A stretch of DNA of 64,000 nucleotides from Streptomyces sp. Je 1-332 (GCF_040730185.1 NZ_CP160402.1:868001-932000); one strand, 5' to 3'; positions 28,954 to 38,861 are shown, counted from the stretch's first letter. Notes: generated by a model from the sequence alone, not told the origin. Numbers and translations are program-made.

Positions 28954-29382
28954 ATGACCTCCCCCCGCTCCACCTATGGCGGCGGTTACTACTCCGCGCC
29001 GTCCTTCCCGGACACTCCGATCTACGACTCCCTTGTCGCCGAGCGGGGTACTCCTCAGATCGCCCCGATCCGGGTCCCCTCCGCGTACGACACGGGCAGT
29101 CACCTGCCCGCGCTGCAGTCGGCGCTGCCCGCGCTGCCCGCGGCCCCGTCCCACCACAACCCCTCGTACGGCTACGCGCAGCAGCCCGCACCGCTGCAGC
29201 AGGCGCCCGCGCCGTACATCCCGCAGCAGCCATCGGCTCCGCGCGGCTACCCGGGCCCCCAGCAGCAGCAACAACAGCGCCCCCCGGCCGGTACGGGCTA
29301 CGAGGCCATGCGCCCCGCGGCGCCCCGCCCCGCCCCGGCGACGTACGAGGACCCGTACAACCGCCCCTACCGCGGCTACTGA
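28954..29382 (+). CDS. Small Pro/Gln-rich conserved protein
   Basis: The protein has 142 residues. The N-terminal 60 residues (MTSPRSTYGGGYYSAPSFPD, then PIYDSLVAERGTPQIAPIRVP) look conserved-protein-like. The rest is low complexity, rich in Pro, Gln, Ala and Tyr, with a run of six Gln near residues 106-112 and a Tyr-rich end (YNRPYRGY). It resembles a streptomycete-specific family of unknown function (possibly DUF6643; recalled, not checked). TAACTT 7 bases before the ATG could be a -10 box for a leaderless transcript. It is divergent from the terD-like gene. Confidence 0.7.
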   Translation: MTSPRSTYGGGYYSAPSFPDTPIYDSLVAERGTPQIAPIRVPSAYDTGSHLPALQSALPALPAAPSHHNPSYGYAQQPAPLQQAPAPYIPQQPSAPRGYPGPQQQQQQRPPAGTGYEAMRPAAPRPAPATYEDPYNRPYRGY

Positions 29383-29428
29383 TTCGCCCGCATGCGTTCC
29401 TGTCAGTGGCTGCTGGCAGGATGGCGGC

Positions 29429-30253
29429 ATGCCGAATCCAGCGCTGCACTCGATCCACTACTACCCGCTCAAGGCGGTCGGGGGACACGCTCCGCGTGAG
29501 GCCGTCGTCGAGCCCTGGGGGCTCGCGGGTGACCGACGGTGGATGCTGGTCGACAGCGCGGGGCGACTCATCACGCAACGGCCGCATCCGAGGCTGGCGT
29601 TGGCCGCCGCCGAGCTCCTGCCCGGCGGCGGCATACGCTTGTCCGCGCCCGGCCTTGAGCCGCTGACGGTCGCCGTGCCGCCCTCCGGCGAGACCCTCAC
29701 GGTGGAGATCTGGAAGGACAAGGTCGAGGCGGTGCCCGCCGACGCGGCGGCGCACGCGTGGTTCAGCGCCTATCTGGACACCGACGTCCGGCTCGTCCAC
29801 CTCGACGACCCCGCCACCCGGCGCCCCATCGATCCCGCGTACTCCCTCGAAGGCGAGACCGTCTCCTTCGCCGACGGTTATCCCCTGCTCCTGACCACGC
29901 TTTCCTCCCTCGACGCTTTGAACTCGCTCATCGCGCAGGGCGATCACTCCGACGAGGGGCCGCTCCCCATGAACCGTTTCCGGCCGAATGTGGTCGTGGA
30001 CGGGACGGCGCCCTGGGCCGAGGACGACTGGTCGCGCGTCGCGATCGGCGATGTCACCTTCCGCGTGGTCAAGAAGTGCGGGCGCTGCGTGGTGACCACC
30101 ACCGACCAGCGCAGCGCGGAGCGGGGCAAGGAGCCGCTGCGCACGCTCGCCAAGCACCGCCGCTTCGGGGACCAGCTGGTCTTCGGCCAGAATCTGGTGC
30201 CGGAAACGACCGGATCGGTCCGGATCGGCGACCCGTTCACCGTCCTCGATTGA
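29429..30253 (+). CDS. MOSC domain protein (YcbX-like)
   Basis: This protein of 274 residues has an N-terminal beta-barrel domain (MPNPALHSIHYYPLKAVGGHA, then GLAGDRRWMLVD) and a C-terminal MOSC domain. The motif VVKKCGRCVVTTTDQ holds the conserved Cys that binds the molybdenum cofactor in this group. YcbX-type proteins reduce N-hydroxylated compounds together with a redox partner. Here no partner is adjacent. The ATG at 29429 is preceded by AGGA and lies 46 bases after the Pro/Gln-rich gene. Confidence 0.88.
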   Translation: MPNPALHSIHYYPLKAVGGHAPREAVVEPWGLAGDRRWMLVDSAGRLITQRPHPRLALAAAELLPGGGIRLSAPGLEPLTVAVPPSGETLTVEIWKDKVEAVPADAAAHAWFSAYLDTDVRLVHLDDPATRRPIDPAYSLEGETVSFADGYPLLLTTLSSLDALNSLIAQGDHSDEGPLPMNRFRPNVVVDGTAPWAEDDWSRVAIGDVTFRVVKKCGRCVVTTTDQRSAERGKEPLRTLAKHRRFGDQLVFGQNLVPETTGSVRIGDPFTVLD

Positions 30254-30401
30254 AGGTCCGCAGCCCGGGAACTCGAAGCCACGGCACGGACGTTGAGCGA
30301 GGATGAGAAGGGTGATGTGCCTCTCTCTTCTCCCCGTCGACGCGTGATCCGTGCCGTACGCGGTTATGACGGACGCGGAAGGCGGAAGGGGGTGCAGGAC
30401 C

Positions 30402-31007
30402 GTGCGAGCACTCGTGGGACTCTGGCGTTGGCGGCACAATCCGCTGCGCCGCAGGACCGACCTCGTCGAAGCCTGGGTGGCCTGTGCGGCCGTGCTGCTC
30501 ATCGCCGCCGCCGCGCCGCTGGCCGGCCTCGCGATCGGCGGTGCCTCACGGGACACGCTGCAGCAGTCGGTGCGCGAACAGCACGAGGTGCGGCACGAAG
30601 TCATCGGCACGGTGGTCAAGAAGGTGTCGGGACCCCCGATCGACCCCGACCCCGAGACGTCGTCGGCGCGCGACAGGCACAGCCGTGTGCTCGCCGAATG
30701 GACCGCTCCGGACGGCACCGCGCACTCCGGCACGGTGTTCGCCTCCCTCCGCTCCCCCGACCCGGGCGACCGCTTCCGGCTCTGGACGGACGAGCGCGGC
30801 CAGGTGGTGGGCCGCCCGCTGGACGACGCGACCGCTAGCACGCATGCGGCACTGGCCGGAATAGGCGCCGCCGTGGCGGTCGCCGGACTCGTCGAAGGGG
30901 CCAGGCGACTGGTCGTCTGGCGGATCGTCCTGCGGCGCTACGACCGCTGGGACCAGGCCTGGGACAAGGCGGGGCCGGACTGGGGACGCACCGGCACCGG
31001 CTCATGA
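30402..31007 (+). CDS. Rv1733c-like membrane protein
   Basis: The protein has 201 residues from GTG 30402. The N-terminal signature LVGLWRWRHNPLRRRTDLVE is followed by a membrane segment (about 25-48). A hydrophilic extracytoplasmic part of about 90 residues, a second membrane segment and a short basic tail follow. This two-segment layout is that of the actinobacterial Rv1733c-like family, whose function is unknown. In-frame ATGs at 30351 and 30366 would add an unconserved extension. It stands alone between the MOSC and beta-helix genes. Confidence 0.78.
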   Translation: MRALVGLWRWRHNPLRRRTDLVEAWVACAAVLLIAAAAPLAGLAIGGASRDTLQQSVREQHEVRHEVIGTVVKKVSGPPIDPDPETSSARDRHSRVLAEWTAPDGTAHSGTVFASLRSPDPGDRFRLWTDERGQVVGRPLDDATASTHAALAGIGAAVAVAGLVEGARRLVVWRIVLRRYDRWDQAWDKAGPDWGRTGTGS

Positions 31008-31194
31008 AGCACCGGTCGAGGCGCCGAAGCCTGCTCCCGAGGCCGGTGAGAGACCGGCGATGACCAGGTGAGAGCCTGGCGATCGGGTCAACTCGCCCTC
31101 GCCGCGCGCGCTACGGTGGACCGGCCGAACTCTTCGGCGCCTTGCGCGAGGTCGTGAGGTCCCGCGTACGACAAGGTGGGGGCAGAGCAACTCC

Positions 31195-33609
31195 ATGGCA
31201 CAGGGCACGGTCCAGGTGACGCACACCGGCACCTCGCGGTGGCGGCGCCGCACGGGTGAGTACGTATCGCTCGCTGCCGCCTTGGAGGCCGCGAGCGACG
31301 GTGACGTCCTCACCATCGCCCCCGGCACGTACCGCGAGAACCTCGTCGTCCAACGGGCGGTGACGCTGCGCGGCCCCGAGGGCTCCCCCGGCTCCGTCCG
31401 CATCGCGCCGTCGGACGGCGTGCCGCTCACCGTCCGGTCGTCCGCCGTGGTGCAGGACCTGCACGTGGAGGGACAGGACTCGGCCGCGCCCGCGCTGCTC
31501 GTCGAGGACGGGGCGCCCGAACTCGTCGACGTACGCGTGGTGACGCGGTCCGCGGCCGGCATCGAAGTGCGCGGCGGGGCCCGCCCGACCGTGCGGCGCT
31601 GCACGGTCGACAATCCCGGCGGCATCGGCATCGCCGTGCTCGACGGAGGGGGCGGTGTCTTCGAGGAGTGCGAGGTCGTCTCGGCCGGGCAGTCGGGCGT
31701 CGCGGTGCGCGGCGGCGCGCATCCCCGTCTCGAACGCTGCCGGGTGCATCACGCGTCCGGCGCGGGGCTCTCGGTGACCGGTGAGCACTCGGGGCTCGAG
31801 GCGATCGGCTGCGAGGTGTACGAGGTCAAGGGCTCGGGCGTGCAGATCACCGGCCGGGCCGCGGCGCACCTGACGGACTGCGACGTGCACCGCACGACGT
31901 CCGACGGCGTCACGCTCGACACGGACGCCGTCCTCACGCTCGCCGACTGCCGCATCCACGACATCCCGGAGAACGCGATCGATCTGCGTTCCCGTTCGGT
32001 CCTGACCCTGACGCGTTCCACCGTGCGGCAGTTCGGGCGCAACGGCCTGTCGGTCTGGGACCCGGGCACGCGTGTGGACGCCAACCAGTGCGAGATCCAC
32101 GACAGCACGGGCGACTATCCCGCGGTGTGGGTCAGTGACGGCGCGACGGTCGTCCTGGAGTCCTGCCGGGTGCACGACGTGCCGGACGCGCTGTTCGTCC
32201 TCGACCGCGGCTCGCGCGCCGACGTCGTCGACAGCGATCTCTCGCAGGTGCGCAACACGGCGGTGTCCGTGAGTGACGGCGCGACGGCGCAGCTGGACGA
32301 CTGCCGCATCCGCGATGCCGCCACCGGCGCGTGGTTCCGCGACCACGGCAGCGGCGGCAACCTGGCCAACTGCACGGTCGACGGCGTCCAGACGGGCGTC
32401 ATCGTCACCAAGGGCGCCGACCCCACCATCGAGCGCTGCACGGTCACTTCACCCGCGGAGGCGGGTTTCTACGTCTCCGCGGGCGGCCGTGGCAGCCTGC
32501 ACGGCTGCCGCGTGAACGACAGCGGTGGCTACGGCTTCCACGTCATCGACGGCTGCCGTACGACGCTGAAGAAGTGCCGTACGGAGCGGTGCGCGCGCGG
32601 CGGCTTCGAGTTCGCCGAGGACGGCCCACTGGTCGAGGACTGCACCAGCGACGAGAGCGGCGGAGCACGGACGGCGGCCACCACGGCGCGGGAGGCGGCC
32701 CCGCAGACGGCCACGCAGACCGTGGGGTTGCTCGGCGCGATCCCCGGCCAGGGCGCGGACCAGGCGCCCGCGAAGACCGCGGCCCCCGAGCCGCCGTCCC
32801 GTTCCTCGAAGGACGTGCTCGGTGAACTCGACACCCTGGTCGGTCTGGAGAGCGTCAAGCGCGAGGTGCGCGCCCTCACGGACATGATCGAGGTGGGGCG
32901 GCGCAGGCAGCTCGCGGGGCTCAAGGCCGCGTCCGTGCGCCGCCATCTGGTGTTCACGGGCTCTCCCGGTACCGGCAAGACGACCGTGGCACGCCTCTAC
33001 GGCGAGATCCTCGCGTCGCTCGGTGTCCTGGAGAGCGGGCATCTGGTCGAGGTGTCGCGGGTCGACCTGGTGGGCGAGCACATCGGGTCGACGGCGATCC
33101 GCACGCAGGAGGCGTTCGACCGGGCCCGCGGCGGCGTGCTGTTCATCGACGAGGCGTACGCCCTCTCGCCCGAGGACTCCGGGCGTGACTTCGGCCGCGA
33201 GGCCATCGACACGCTGGTGAAGCTGATGGAGGACCACCGCGAGGCAGTGGTGGTGATCGTCGCGGGCTACACGGCGGAGATGAAGCGCTTCCTGTCGGTC
33301 AACCCCGGTGTGGCGTCCCGCTTCTCACGGACCATCACCTTCGGTGACTACTCCCCCGAGGAGCTGCTGCGGATCGTCGAGCAGCAGGCCGACGAGCACG
33401 AGTACCGCCTGGACAGGGGGACGGGCGAGGCCCTCCTTAAGTACTTCACGGTGCTTCCGAAGGGCCCGGGGTTCGGCAACGGCCGCACCGCGCGCCAGAC
33501 GTTCGAGGCGATGGTGGAGCGGCACGCGGGTCGGGTCGCGCAGTTCGAGGAGCCGAGCACGGACGATCTCACTCTGCTGTATCCGGAGGATCTGCCGGAG
33601 CTGCCGTGA
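31195..33609 (+). CDS. Right-handed beta-helix protein fused to a CbxX/EccA-type AAA+ ATPase
   Basis: The protein has 804 residues. Residues about 15-490 consist of many short repeats of the parallel beta-helix type (for example SVSDGATAQLDDCRIRDAA and GADPTIERCTVTSPAEAGF), as in NosD/pectate-lyase-like solenoids. An Ala/Pro/Thr-rich linker (about 495-540) leads to an AAA+ domain. That domain has Walker A GSPGTGKTT near 590, Walker B VLFIDEAY near 650 and an arginine-finger region SRFSRTITF. The ATPase half resembles CbxX/CfqX and the EccA subunit of type VII secretion. There is no signal peptide, so it is cytoplasmic. Its 3' end overlaps the convergent gene by 41 bases. The role is unknown; remodelling of a partner bound by the solenoid is my inference. 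Confidence 0.87.
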   Translation: MAQGTVQVTHTGTSRWRRRTGEYVSLAAALEAASDGDVLTIAPGTYRENLVVQRAVTLRGPEGSPGSVRIAPSDGVPLTVRSSAVVQDLHVEGQDSAAPALLVEDGAPELVDVRVVTRSAAGIEVRGGARPTVRRCTVDNPGGIGIAVLDGGGGVFEECEVVSAGQSGVAVRGGAHPRLERCRVHHASGAGLSVTGEHSGLEAIGCEVYEVKGSGVQITGRAAAHLTDCDVHRTTSDGVTLDTDAVLTLADCRIHDIPENAIDLRSRSVLTLTRSTVRQFGRNGLSVWDPGTRVDANQCEIHDSTGDYPAVWVSDGATVVLESCRVHDVPDALFVLDRGSRADVVDSDLSQVRNTAVSVSDGATAQLDDCRIRDAATGAWFRDHGSGGNLANCTVDGVQTGVIVTKGADPTIERCTVTSPAEAGFYVSAGGRGSLHGCRVNDSGGYGFHVIDGCRTTLKKCRTERCARGGFEFAEDGPLVEDCTSDESGGARTAATTAREAAPQTATQTVGLLGAIPGQGADQAPAKTAAPEPPSRSSKDVLGELDTLVGLESVKREVRALTDMIEVGRRRQLAGLKAASVRRHLVFTGSPGTGKTTVARLYGEILASLGVLESGHLVEVSRVDLVGEHIGSTAIRTQEAFDRARGGVLFIDEAYALSPEDSGRDFGREAIDTLVKLMEDHREAVVVIVAGYTAEMKRFLSVNPGVASRFSRTITFGDYSPEELLRIVEQQADEHEYRLDRGTGEALLKYFTVLPKGPGFGNGRTARQTFEAMVERHAGRVAQFEEPSTDDLTLLYPEDLPELP

Positions 33610-35947
33610 CCGTCGCGGCGGGCCCTGAAGCTCCGTCGGCGGTCTGCGGGCGCGGCGCGGGCACGGCGGGCTTGAGCCGGGCGAGCAGCCTGGCGCGTTC
33701 CTCGGCGAAGGCGGGATCTGCCTGGTAGTCGCCGTGGCCCAGGATCGGTGCGGGCAGCGGATGTTCCTCCGTGCGGCCGTAGACCAGGGGGTCCTTGAGG
33801 GCGTCGCGGTCGACCTGCGGTCCTTCGCCGTCGGGCAGGACGCGGACGGGCCCGCCGATGGGGTCGGTGGTGCGGTGGAGGTTGCGCCAGCAGTCGACCT
33901 CGCGGTGCAGGGAGCTGAGGGCGGCCGGGCCGAAGTGGGCCGGGAACCACCGTCCGTAGAGCCGCTCCAGAGGTGAGCCGTACGTGAGGAGGGCGACGCG
34001 CTTGCGGACGGACGGCCACAGCTGCCAGGCGGCAGCGGCGGCCAGGACGCTGCCCTGCGAGTGCCCGGAGATGACGAGCCTGCCGCCCGTGGCACGCGTC
34101 GCGCGGGTCCAGGTGTGCATGCGCCAGGTGAGGTCGGGGACGGCACGCTCGGCGTAGCAGGGCGGGGCGAAGGGGTGGGCGGCGCGCGGCCAGAAGGTGC
34201 CGACGTCCCACAGGATGCCGATGGTGCGCCGTGCGGAGGCGTCGCGGTAGGCGCGGCGGCCCCACGTCACGAACAGTATGAAGCCGAAGCCGATCAGCCA
34301 GGAGCCGAGCGCCTGCGAGGTCTCGGCGGCCCCTTCGAAGAAGAGGGGCAGCCCCTGGGCGGCCTCGCTGGGGACTTCCCCGCTGATCCAGGCGCCGGCG
34401 AGCGCCCCCGCGCCGAGCAGCAGCGTCACCGCCGAAGTGATGCCGACCAGGAGCGGGGCGCGGTCGGTGAGGGCGGCACGTGCGCGTGTGCCCGCGATGC
34501 GGCGGCTGCGGGCCGTGTCCTTCGGCTCGCCCGGGTATTCGAGCGGGATGGTCGCGCGGTCGCGGCGTGCCCGCTGCCAGGTGCGGACGCCGAGCCAGCC
34601 GCAGAGCGCGGCAAGGACCACGAGGAGCGGCGGGATGACGGACGCCTGCCAGGTCAGGAGCACGGGCGGGCCGTCGATGGTGCCGCCGGAGCCGGGCTCG
34701 CCCCCGCCGTCGAGCCAGTCGGCGACGCGCTGGGCGCCGCCTCCGGACATCACTCCGCCGAGCGCGCAGGCCAGCATCGCGACGGCGGGGCCCGCGAAGC
34801 CGCGCAGGGCGGTGCGTGGGTCGGGTGCCGTGCGGTAGAGGAGGCGGGCGACCACCGCCAGGGCGATGACGAGCAGGCCTTGGCCAAGGGCGATGGCCCC
34901 GAAGGTCGCGTTGCCCGGCAGCCTGCCCTCGGAGGTCCAGTCGGGGCGTGACCATCCGGCGTACAGGAGAGTCAGGACGAGCAGCGTGAGCGCGACCAGG
35001 GGGAGCCTGTGGATCAGCTTCTCGTCGAGGTGCCGGTCGATCTTGTTCTCGCTGCGCCCCCTGCGCCAGACCACCAGGACGACGACGCCCGCTCCCAGGA
35101 CGAGCGTCACGTCCAGGATCCAGCCGAGGACGTCGAGCAACACGGGCCCTCCCGCACGCCGGTCGTGCCGCGCGGCCGATGTGCCGACCGCGGCGGCCAC
35201 CGTGAGAAAACCGGCGGCCGTGTGCGCGGCGCGCAGACGGGCCACGAGGCGGCGCCCGTACCAGAAGCCGGGCTTGCCGAGCGCGGTGCGCCCGGCCTCC
35301 TCCTCCGGATCGGCCTGGTGGGGCAGCGGGGTCTGCGACTCGTACGCGCTCCAGGTGCGGTGGGAGAGGTACCAGAGCAGCCCGGTGAGGGCGGCGGGCA
35401 GCAGGGCGGCGAACGCGAGGCGGCGTCCCGGCTGGCTCCACCAGCCGCCGTCTCCGGAGGCGTCGGTCGCGAGGAAGCCGAGCCAGGAACGGTCGGCGGA
35501 GCACGCGGGAGTGCCGGCGCACTGCCATGCCGTGAGGTCGATGGCGACCTCGCAGGCGGCGGCGACGAGCAGGACGGTCAGGGTGAGTCCGGTCAGCCGC
35601 ACCAGGAGGCCGTACACCCGGACCGTCTTGCGCAGGCGCCGGGAGGTGGGGCGCATCCAGTGCGCGAGGTTGACCACCATGAACGGAAGGAGCAGGAGCC
35701 ACAGGGCCCGCGAGCCGTTCCCCGAGGTGAGGTTGCACCAGACGTACGCCTCCGGGACCGGCTTGCCGCGGTAGTCGTCCGGTCGCTTCTCCGCGTCGGC
35801 GTCCTCGGTGCGGCGGAACACGGCCGCCGTCTCGTCACCGGAGATCCGCACGGTCCGCGGATCGCCCAGCATCTCCTCCGGCGTGGTGCCCCCCACTCCA
35901 TGGACGAGGAGTTCGAGAGCCGTCTCTTCTCTGTGCTCTGCTGCCAC
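33569..35947 (-). CDS. Large polytopic membrane protein with a lipase-like GxSxG domain
   Basis: The protein has 792 residues from a GTG. The first 25 residues (LELLVHGVGGTTPEEMLGDP) already look like an alpha/beta-hydrolase oxyanion strand. A long central region with about ten membrane segments follows. Near residue 620 the nucleophile elbow VISGHSQGSVLAAAAAWQLW appears, then GGPVRVLPDGEGPQVDRDAL. So the hydrolase fold seems split by a membrane insert. It could be a membrane lipase or esterase; no substrate can be named. It converges on the beta-helix/AAA+ gene with a 41-base overlap. Confidence 0.8.
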   Translation of the reverse strand: MAAEHREETALELLVHGVGGTTPEEMLGDPRTVRISGDETAAVFRRTEDADAEKRPDDYRGKPVPEAYVWCNLTSGNGSRALWLLLLPFMVVNLAHWMRPTSRRLRKTVRVYGLLVRLTGLTLTVLLVAAACEVAIDLTAWQCAGTPACSADRSWLGFLATDASGDGGWWSQPGRRLAFAALLPAALTGLLWYLSHRTWSAYESQTPLPHQADPEEEAGRTALGKPGFWYGRRLVARLRAAHTAAGFLTVAAAVGTSAARHDRRAGGPVLLDVLGWILDVTLVLGAGVVVLVVWRRGRSENKIDRHLDEKLIHRLPLVALTLLVLTLLYAGWSRPDWTSEGRLPGNATFGAIALGQGLLVIALAVVARLLYRTAPDPRTALRGFAGPAVAMLACALGGVMSGGGAQRVADWLDGGGEPGSGGTIDGPPVLLTWQASVIPPLLVVLAALCGWLGVRTWQRARRDRATIPLEYPGEPKDTARSRRIAGTRARAALTDRAPLLVGITSAVTLLLGAGALAGAWISGEVPSEAAQGLPLFFEGAAETSQALGSWLIGFGFILFVTWGRRAYRDASARRTIGILWDVGTFWPRAAHPFAPPCYAERAVPDLTWRMHTWTRATRATGGRLVISGHSQGSVLAAAAAWQLWPSVRKRVALLTYGSPLERLYGRWFPAHFGPAALSSLHREVDCWRNLHRTTDPIGGPVRVLPDGEGPQVDRDALKDPLVYGRTEEHPLPAPILGHGDYQADPAFAEERARLLARLKPAVPAPRPQTADGASGPAATVTAAPADPPDTAE

Positions 35948-36172
35948 TGTTCGCTACCCCCGATGTGCGCGTGTTCCCCCGAACGTGCGCGTGGTCAGGC
36001 AACAAGGATCTCCGCTCCCGGCCCTGTCCACACCTCCCGTCACGTAATCTCCCCGTTCCGGGTGAGCACACGGAATCGGGCGGTGGCCCGCCTGTCGGTG
36101 GCCCGTGCGAGGATGAGGCAGCGCCATGGACAGGGGTGGCGGATGTGACGAGGCAGAAGGGCCGGGACGGAC

Positions 36173-37057
36173 GTGAGTGAGAATCAGAACCTCCTCGCGG
36201 AGCAGCGCCGCGCCTTGATCCTCGACGAGGTCCGCCGCAGGGGCGGGGTCCGGGTCAACGAACTGACCCGCAAGCTGAGCGTGTCGGACATGACGATCCG
36301 TCGCGATCTCGACGCTCTCGCCCGTCAGGGCGTCCTGGAGAAGGTGCACGGCGGCGCCGTGCCGGTGGTCGAGGCGAGCACGCACGAGCCGGGCTTCGAG
36401 GCCAAGTCGGGCCTGGAGCTGAACGCCAAGGAGGACATCGCGCGCACCGCGGCCTCCCTGGTGGCGCCGGGTACGGCGATCGCGCTCTCGGGCGGCACGA
36501 CGACGTACGCGCTCGCCCACCACCTTCTGGACGTGCCGGACCTGACGGTGGTGACGAACTCGGTGCGGGTCGCGGATGTCTTCCACTCCGCGCAGCGCAC
36601 GGCGGGACAGCGTCAGGGCGCGGCCACCGTCGTCCTCACGGGCGGGGTGCGCACGCCGTCGGACTCGCTGGTCGGCCCGGTCGCCGACCAGGCGATCGGA
36701 GCGTTGCACTTCGACGTGCTCTTCCTCGGTGTGCACGGCATATCGGCGGAAGCCGGTCTGTCCACACCGAATCTCGCGGAGGCGGAGACCAACCGGCGTC
36801 TGGTGCAGTCGGCGCGGCGGGTCATCGTGGTCGCCGACCACACCAAGTGGGGCACGGTGGGCCTGAGTTCGTTCGCCACCCTGGAGCAGGTCGACACGCT
36901 GGTGACGGATGCGGGGCTGCCCACTCAGGCGCGGGTGGAGATCTCCGAGCATCTGAGGCGCCTGGTGGTCACGGGCGAGCGCGAGGAGCCGGGGGCCGCT
37001 GGGCGGGGCGAGAGCGCCGGGCAGGCGGGGAACGCCGGGAGCACCGCAGACATCTGA
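36173..37057 (+). CDS. DeoR-family transcriptional regulator
   Basis: The protein has 294 residues. The N-terminal winged helix-turn-helix reads RALILDEVRRRGGVRVNELT, then SVSDMTIRRDLDALARQGVLEKVHGGAV, the DeoR signature. The sensor domain (about 85-250) belongs to the ISOCOT fold that binds sugar phosphates, with LSGGTTTYALA and VADHTKWG motifs. The GTG start at 36173 follows GGACGG. The Gly/Ala-rich C-terminal tail is unconserved. Adjacent genes are not sugar genes, so its target is probably elsewhere or itself. Confidence 0.9.
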   Translation: MSENQNLLAEQRRALILDEVRRRGGVRVNELTRKLSVSDMTIRRDLDALARQGVLEKVHGGAVPVVEASTHEPGFEAKSGLELNAKEDIARTAASLVAPGTAIALSGGTTTYALAHHLLDVPDLTVVTNSVRVADVFHSAQRTAGQRQGAATVVLTGGVRTPSDSLVGPVADQAIGALHFDVLFLGVHGISAEAGLSTPNLAEAETNRRLVQSARRVIVVADHTKWGTVGLSSFATLEQVDTLVTDAGLPTQARVEISEHLRRLVVTGEREEPGAAGRGESAGQAGNAGSTADI

Positions 37058-37121
37058 CGACCCGCCAGCTATGGTGTCGGTGCCCGGTCAACGACCCGAT
37101 TCCGCTTGGGGGCTGAGTTCG

Positions 37122-37610
37122 ATGGCACGCCGACTGAGGCCCGTGGGGCTCGAGTTCGTCGAAACCGCTCCGCTGCGGCTGGTCTTCGCACGCGAGGTGA
37201 GCGCCTCCCCGGAGACGGTGTACCGCGCGCTCGCCGATGACATGACCGCCTGGCCGCAGTGGTTCACGGCTGTCACGCTGTGCCAACCCATCGACTGCGC
37301 GGACGGCGGCAAGGGCCGCGCGGTACGGCTCAAAGGCGGCACGCGCTTCTGGGAGACGATCGTCGCGGCCGAGGCCTCCCAGCGGTACGCCTACCGCGTC
37401 GACGAGACGAACGCCCCGGGTCTGCGGGCTCTGGTGGAGGAGTGGCGGCTCACCCCGGCCGGGACCGGCACCCGCGTGCAGTGGACGTTCGCCGCGGACG
37501 GCGTCGCGCCGTTCCGCCTCGCCCTCAAGCTCGGCAGGCCGGGCATGGGCCGCGCCTTCCGCGACGCCGTCACCGCCTTGGACCGGCGCCTCACCGCTGC
37601 CAACGCCTGA
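37122..37610 (+). CDS. SRPBCC (START-like) family protein
   Basis: The protein has 162 residues. The fold is recognisable by FAREVSASPETVYRALADDMTAWPQWFTAV at the N-terminus and the C-terminal LGRPGMGRAFRDAVTALDRRL helix that closes the lipid-binding cavity. Members bind hydrophobic ligands or act as cyclases. No polyketide genes are nearby, so a general ligand-binding role is more likely. The ATG at 37122 follows GGGGGCTGAG; a frame start at 37071 would add 17 unconserved residues. It lies 64 bases after the DeoR gene. Confidence 0.83.
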   Translation: MARRLRPVGLEFVETAPLRLVFAREVSASPETVYRALADDMTAWPQWFTAVTLCQPIDCADGGKGRAVRLKGGTRFWETIVAAEASQRYAYRVDETNAPGLRALVEEWRLTPAGTGTRVQWTFAADGVAPFRLALKLGRPGMGRAFRDAVTALDRRLTAANA

Positions 37611-37634
37611 GTCCCACAGCGGAGTTGGGGCCGT

Positions 37635-38765
37635 CTAGGTCCACGTACCGGTAGCGAGCAGCGACTTGATCGCGGCCGCGTACGGCGCGATGTCCAGCCC
37701 CTGCTCGGCGAGCCACGCGTCCGAGTAGTACTTGTCCAGATAGCGGTCGCCCGGGTCGCAGATGAGCGTGACGACGCTGCCCGTGCGGCCCTCGGCCACC
37801 ATCTCGGCGACGATCTTCAAGGAGCTCCACAGACCGGTGCCGGTCGAGCCGCCCGCCTTGCGGCCGATCGCCTGCTCCAGGGCGCGCACGGCGGCGACGC
37901 TCGCCGCGTCCGGCACCTTCATCATGCGGTCGATCGCGCCGGGCACGAAGCTCGGCTCCATGCGCGGCCTGCCGATGCCCTCGATTCGGGAGCCGCAGTC
38001 GCTGGTGGCGTCCGGGTCGTGGTTGGTCCAGCCGTCGAAGAAGCACGAGTTCTCGGGGTCGGCGACACAGAGCCGGGTGTCGTGCTGCATGTAGTGGACG
38101 TAGCGGGCGATGGTCGCCGACGTGCCGCCCGTTCCTGCCGTGGCGACGATCCACGCGGGCTCCGGGTAGCGCTCCAGCCTCATCTGCTGGTAGATCGACT
38201 CGGCGATGTTGTTGTTGCCCCGCCAGTCCGTCGCCCGTTCCGCGTAGGTGAACTGGTCCATGTAGTGCCCGCCGGTCTCGACGGCGAGGGCGGCCGACTC
38301 CGCGTACATCATGCGTGAGTCGTCCACGAAGTGGCATTGTCCACCGTGGAATTCGATGAGGCGGCACTTCTCGGCGCTCGTCGTGCGCGGCATCACCGCG
38401 ATGAACGGCACCCCGATCAGCTTCGCGAAGTACGCCTCGGAGACGGCCGTCGAGCCACTGGAGGCCTCGATGACCGGCCGCCCTGGCCGGATCCAGCCGT
38501 TGCAGAGGCCATAGAGAAAGAGCGAGCGGGCGAGGCGGTGCTTGAGGCTGCCGGTCGGGTGGGTCGACTCGTCCTTGAGATACAGGTCGATGCCCCAATG
38601 TTCCGGCAGCGGGAAGCGCAACAGGTGCGTGTCGGCGGAACGGTTGGCATCGGCCTGCACTTTGCGTACGGCTTCTTTGAGCCAGGAGCGGTACTCCGCG
38701 TCACTGCGGTCCACGTCGAGCGTGGTCATCGGCTCGTCGGCTCGATCCTGCTGTGGGGTGCTCAC
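37635..38765 (-). CDS. PLP-dependent cysteine synthase family protein
   Basis: The protein has 376 residues of fold type II PLP enzyme. The PLP Lys is in [11 protein letters not shown], the substrate loop in [10 protein letters not shown], and the phosphate-binding glycine loop in [10 protein letters not shown]. The sequence is longer and more divergent than housekeeping CysK, so the substrate (O-acetylserine or another) is uncertain. I chose GTG 38765 because AAGGAG lies 7 bases upstream; the ATG at 38729 is a weaker alternative. It is divergent from the small gene at 39058 across a region with two strong inverted repeats. Confidence 0.87.
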   Translation of the reverse strand: MSTPQQDRADEPMTTLDVDRSDAEYRSWLKEAVRKVQADANRSADTHLLRFPLPEHWGIDLYLKDESTHPTGSLKHRLARSLFLYGLCNGWIRPGRPVIEASSGSTAVSEAYFAKLIGVPFIAVMPRTTSAEKCRLIEFHGGQCHFVDDSRMMYAESAALAVETGGHYMDQFTYAERATDWRGNNNIAESIYQQMRLERYPEPAWIVATAGTGGTSATIARYVHYMQHDTRLCVADPENSCFFDGWTNHDPDATSDCGSRIEGIGRPRMEPSFVPGAIDRMMKVPDAASVAAVRALEQAIGRKAGGSTGTGLWSSLKIVAEMVAEGRTGSVVTLICDPGDRYLDKYYSDAWLAEQGLDIAPYAAAIKSLLATGTWT

Positions 38766-38861
38766 CGGGCAGCTCCTTGGCGTCAACCTGGCCGCGCTCG
38801 GAGCGGGCAGGACACCTCGATCATAAGCACCTTCCACACGCTTCTCACCTGCATAAACACA

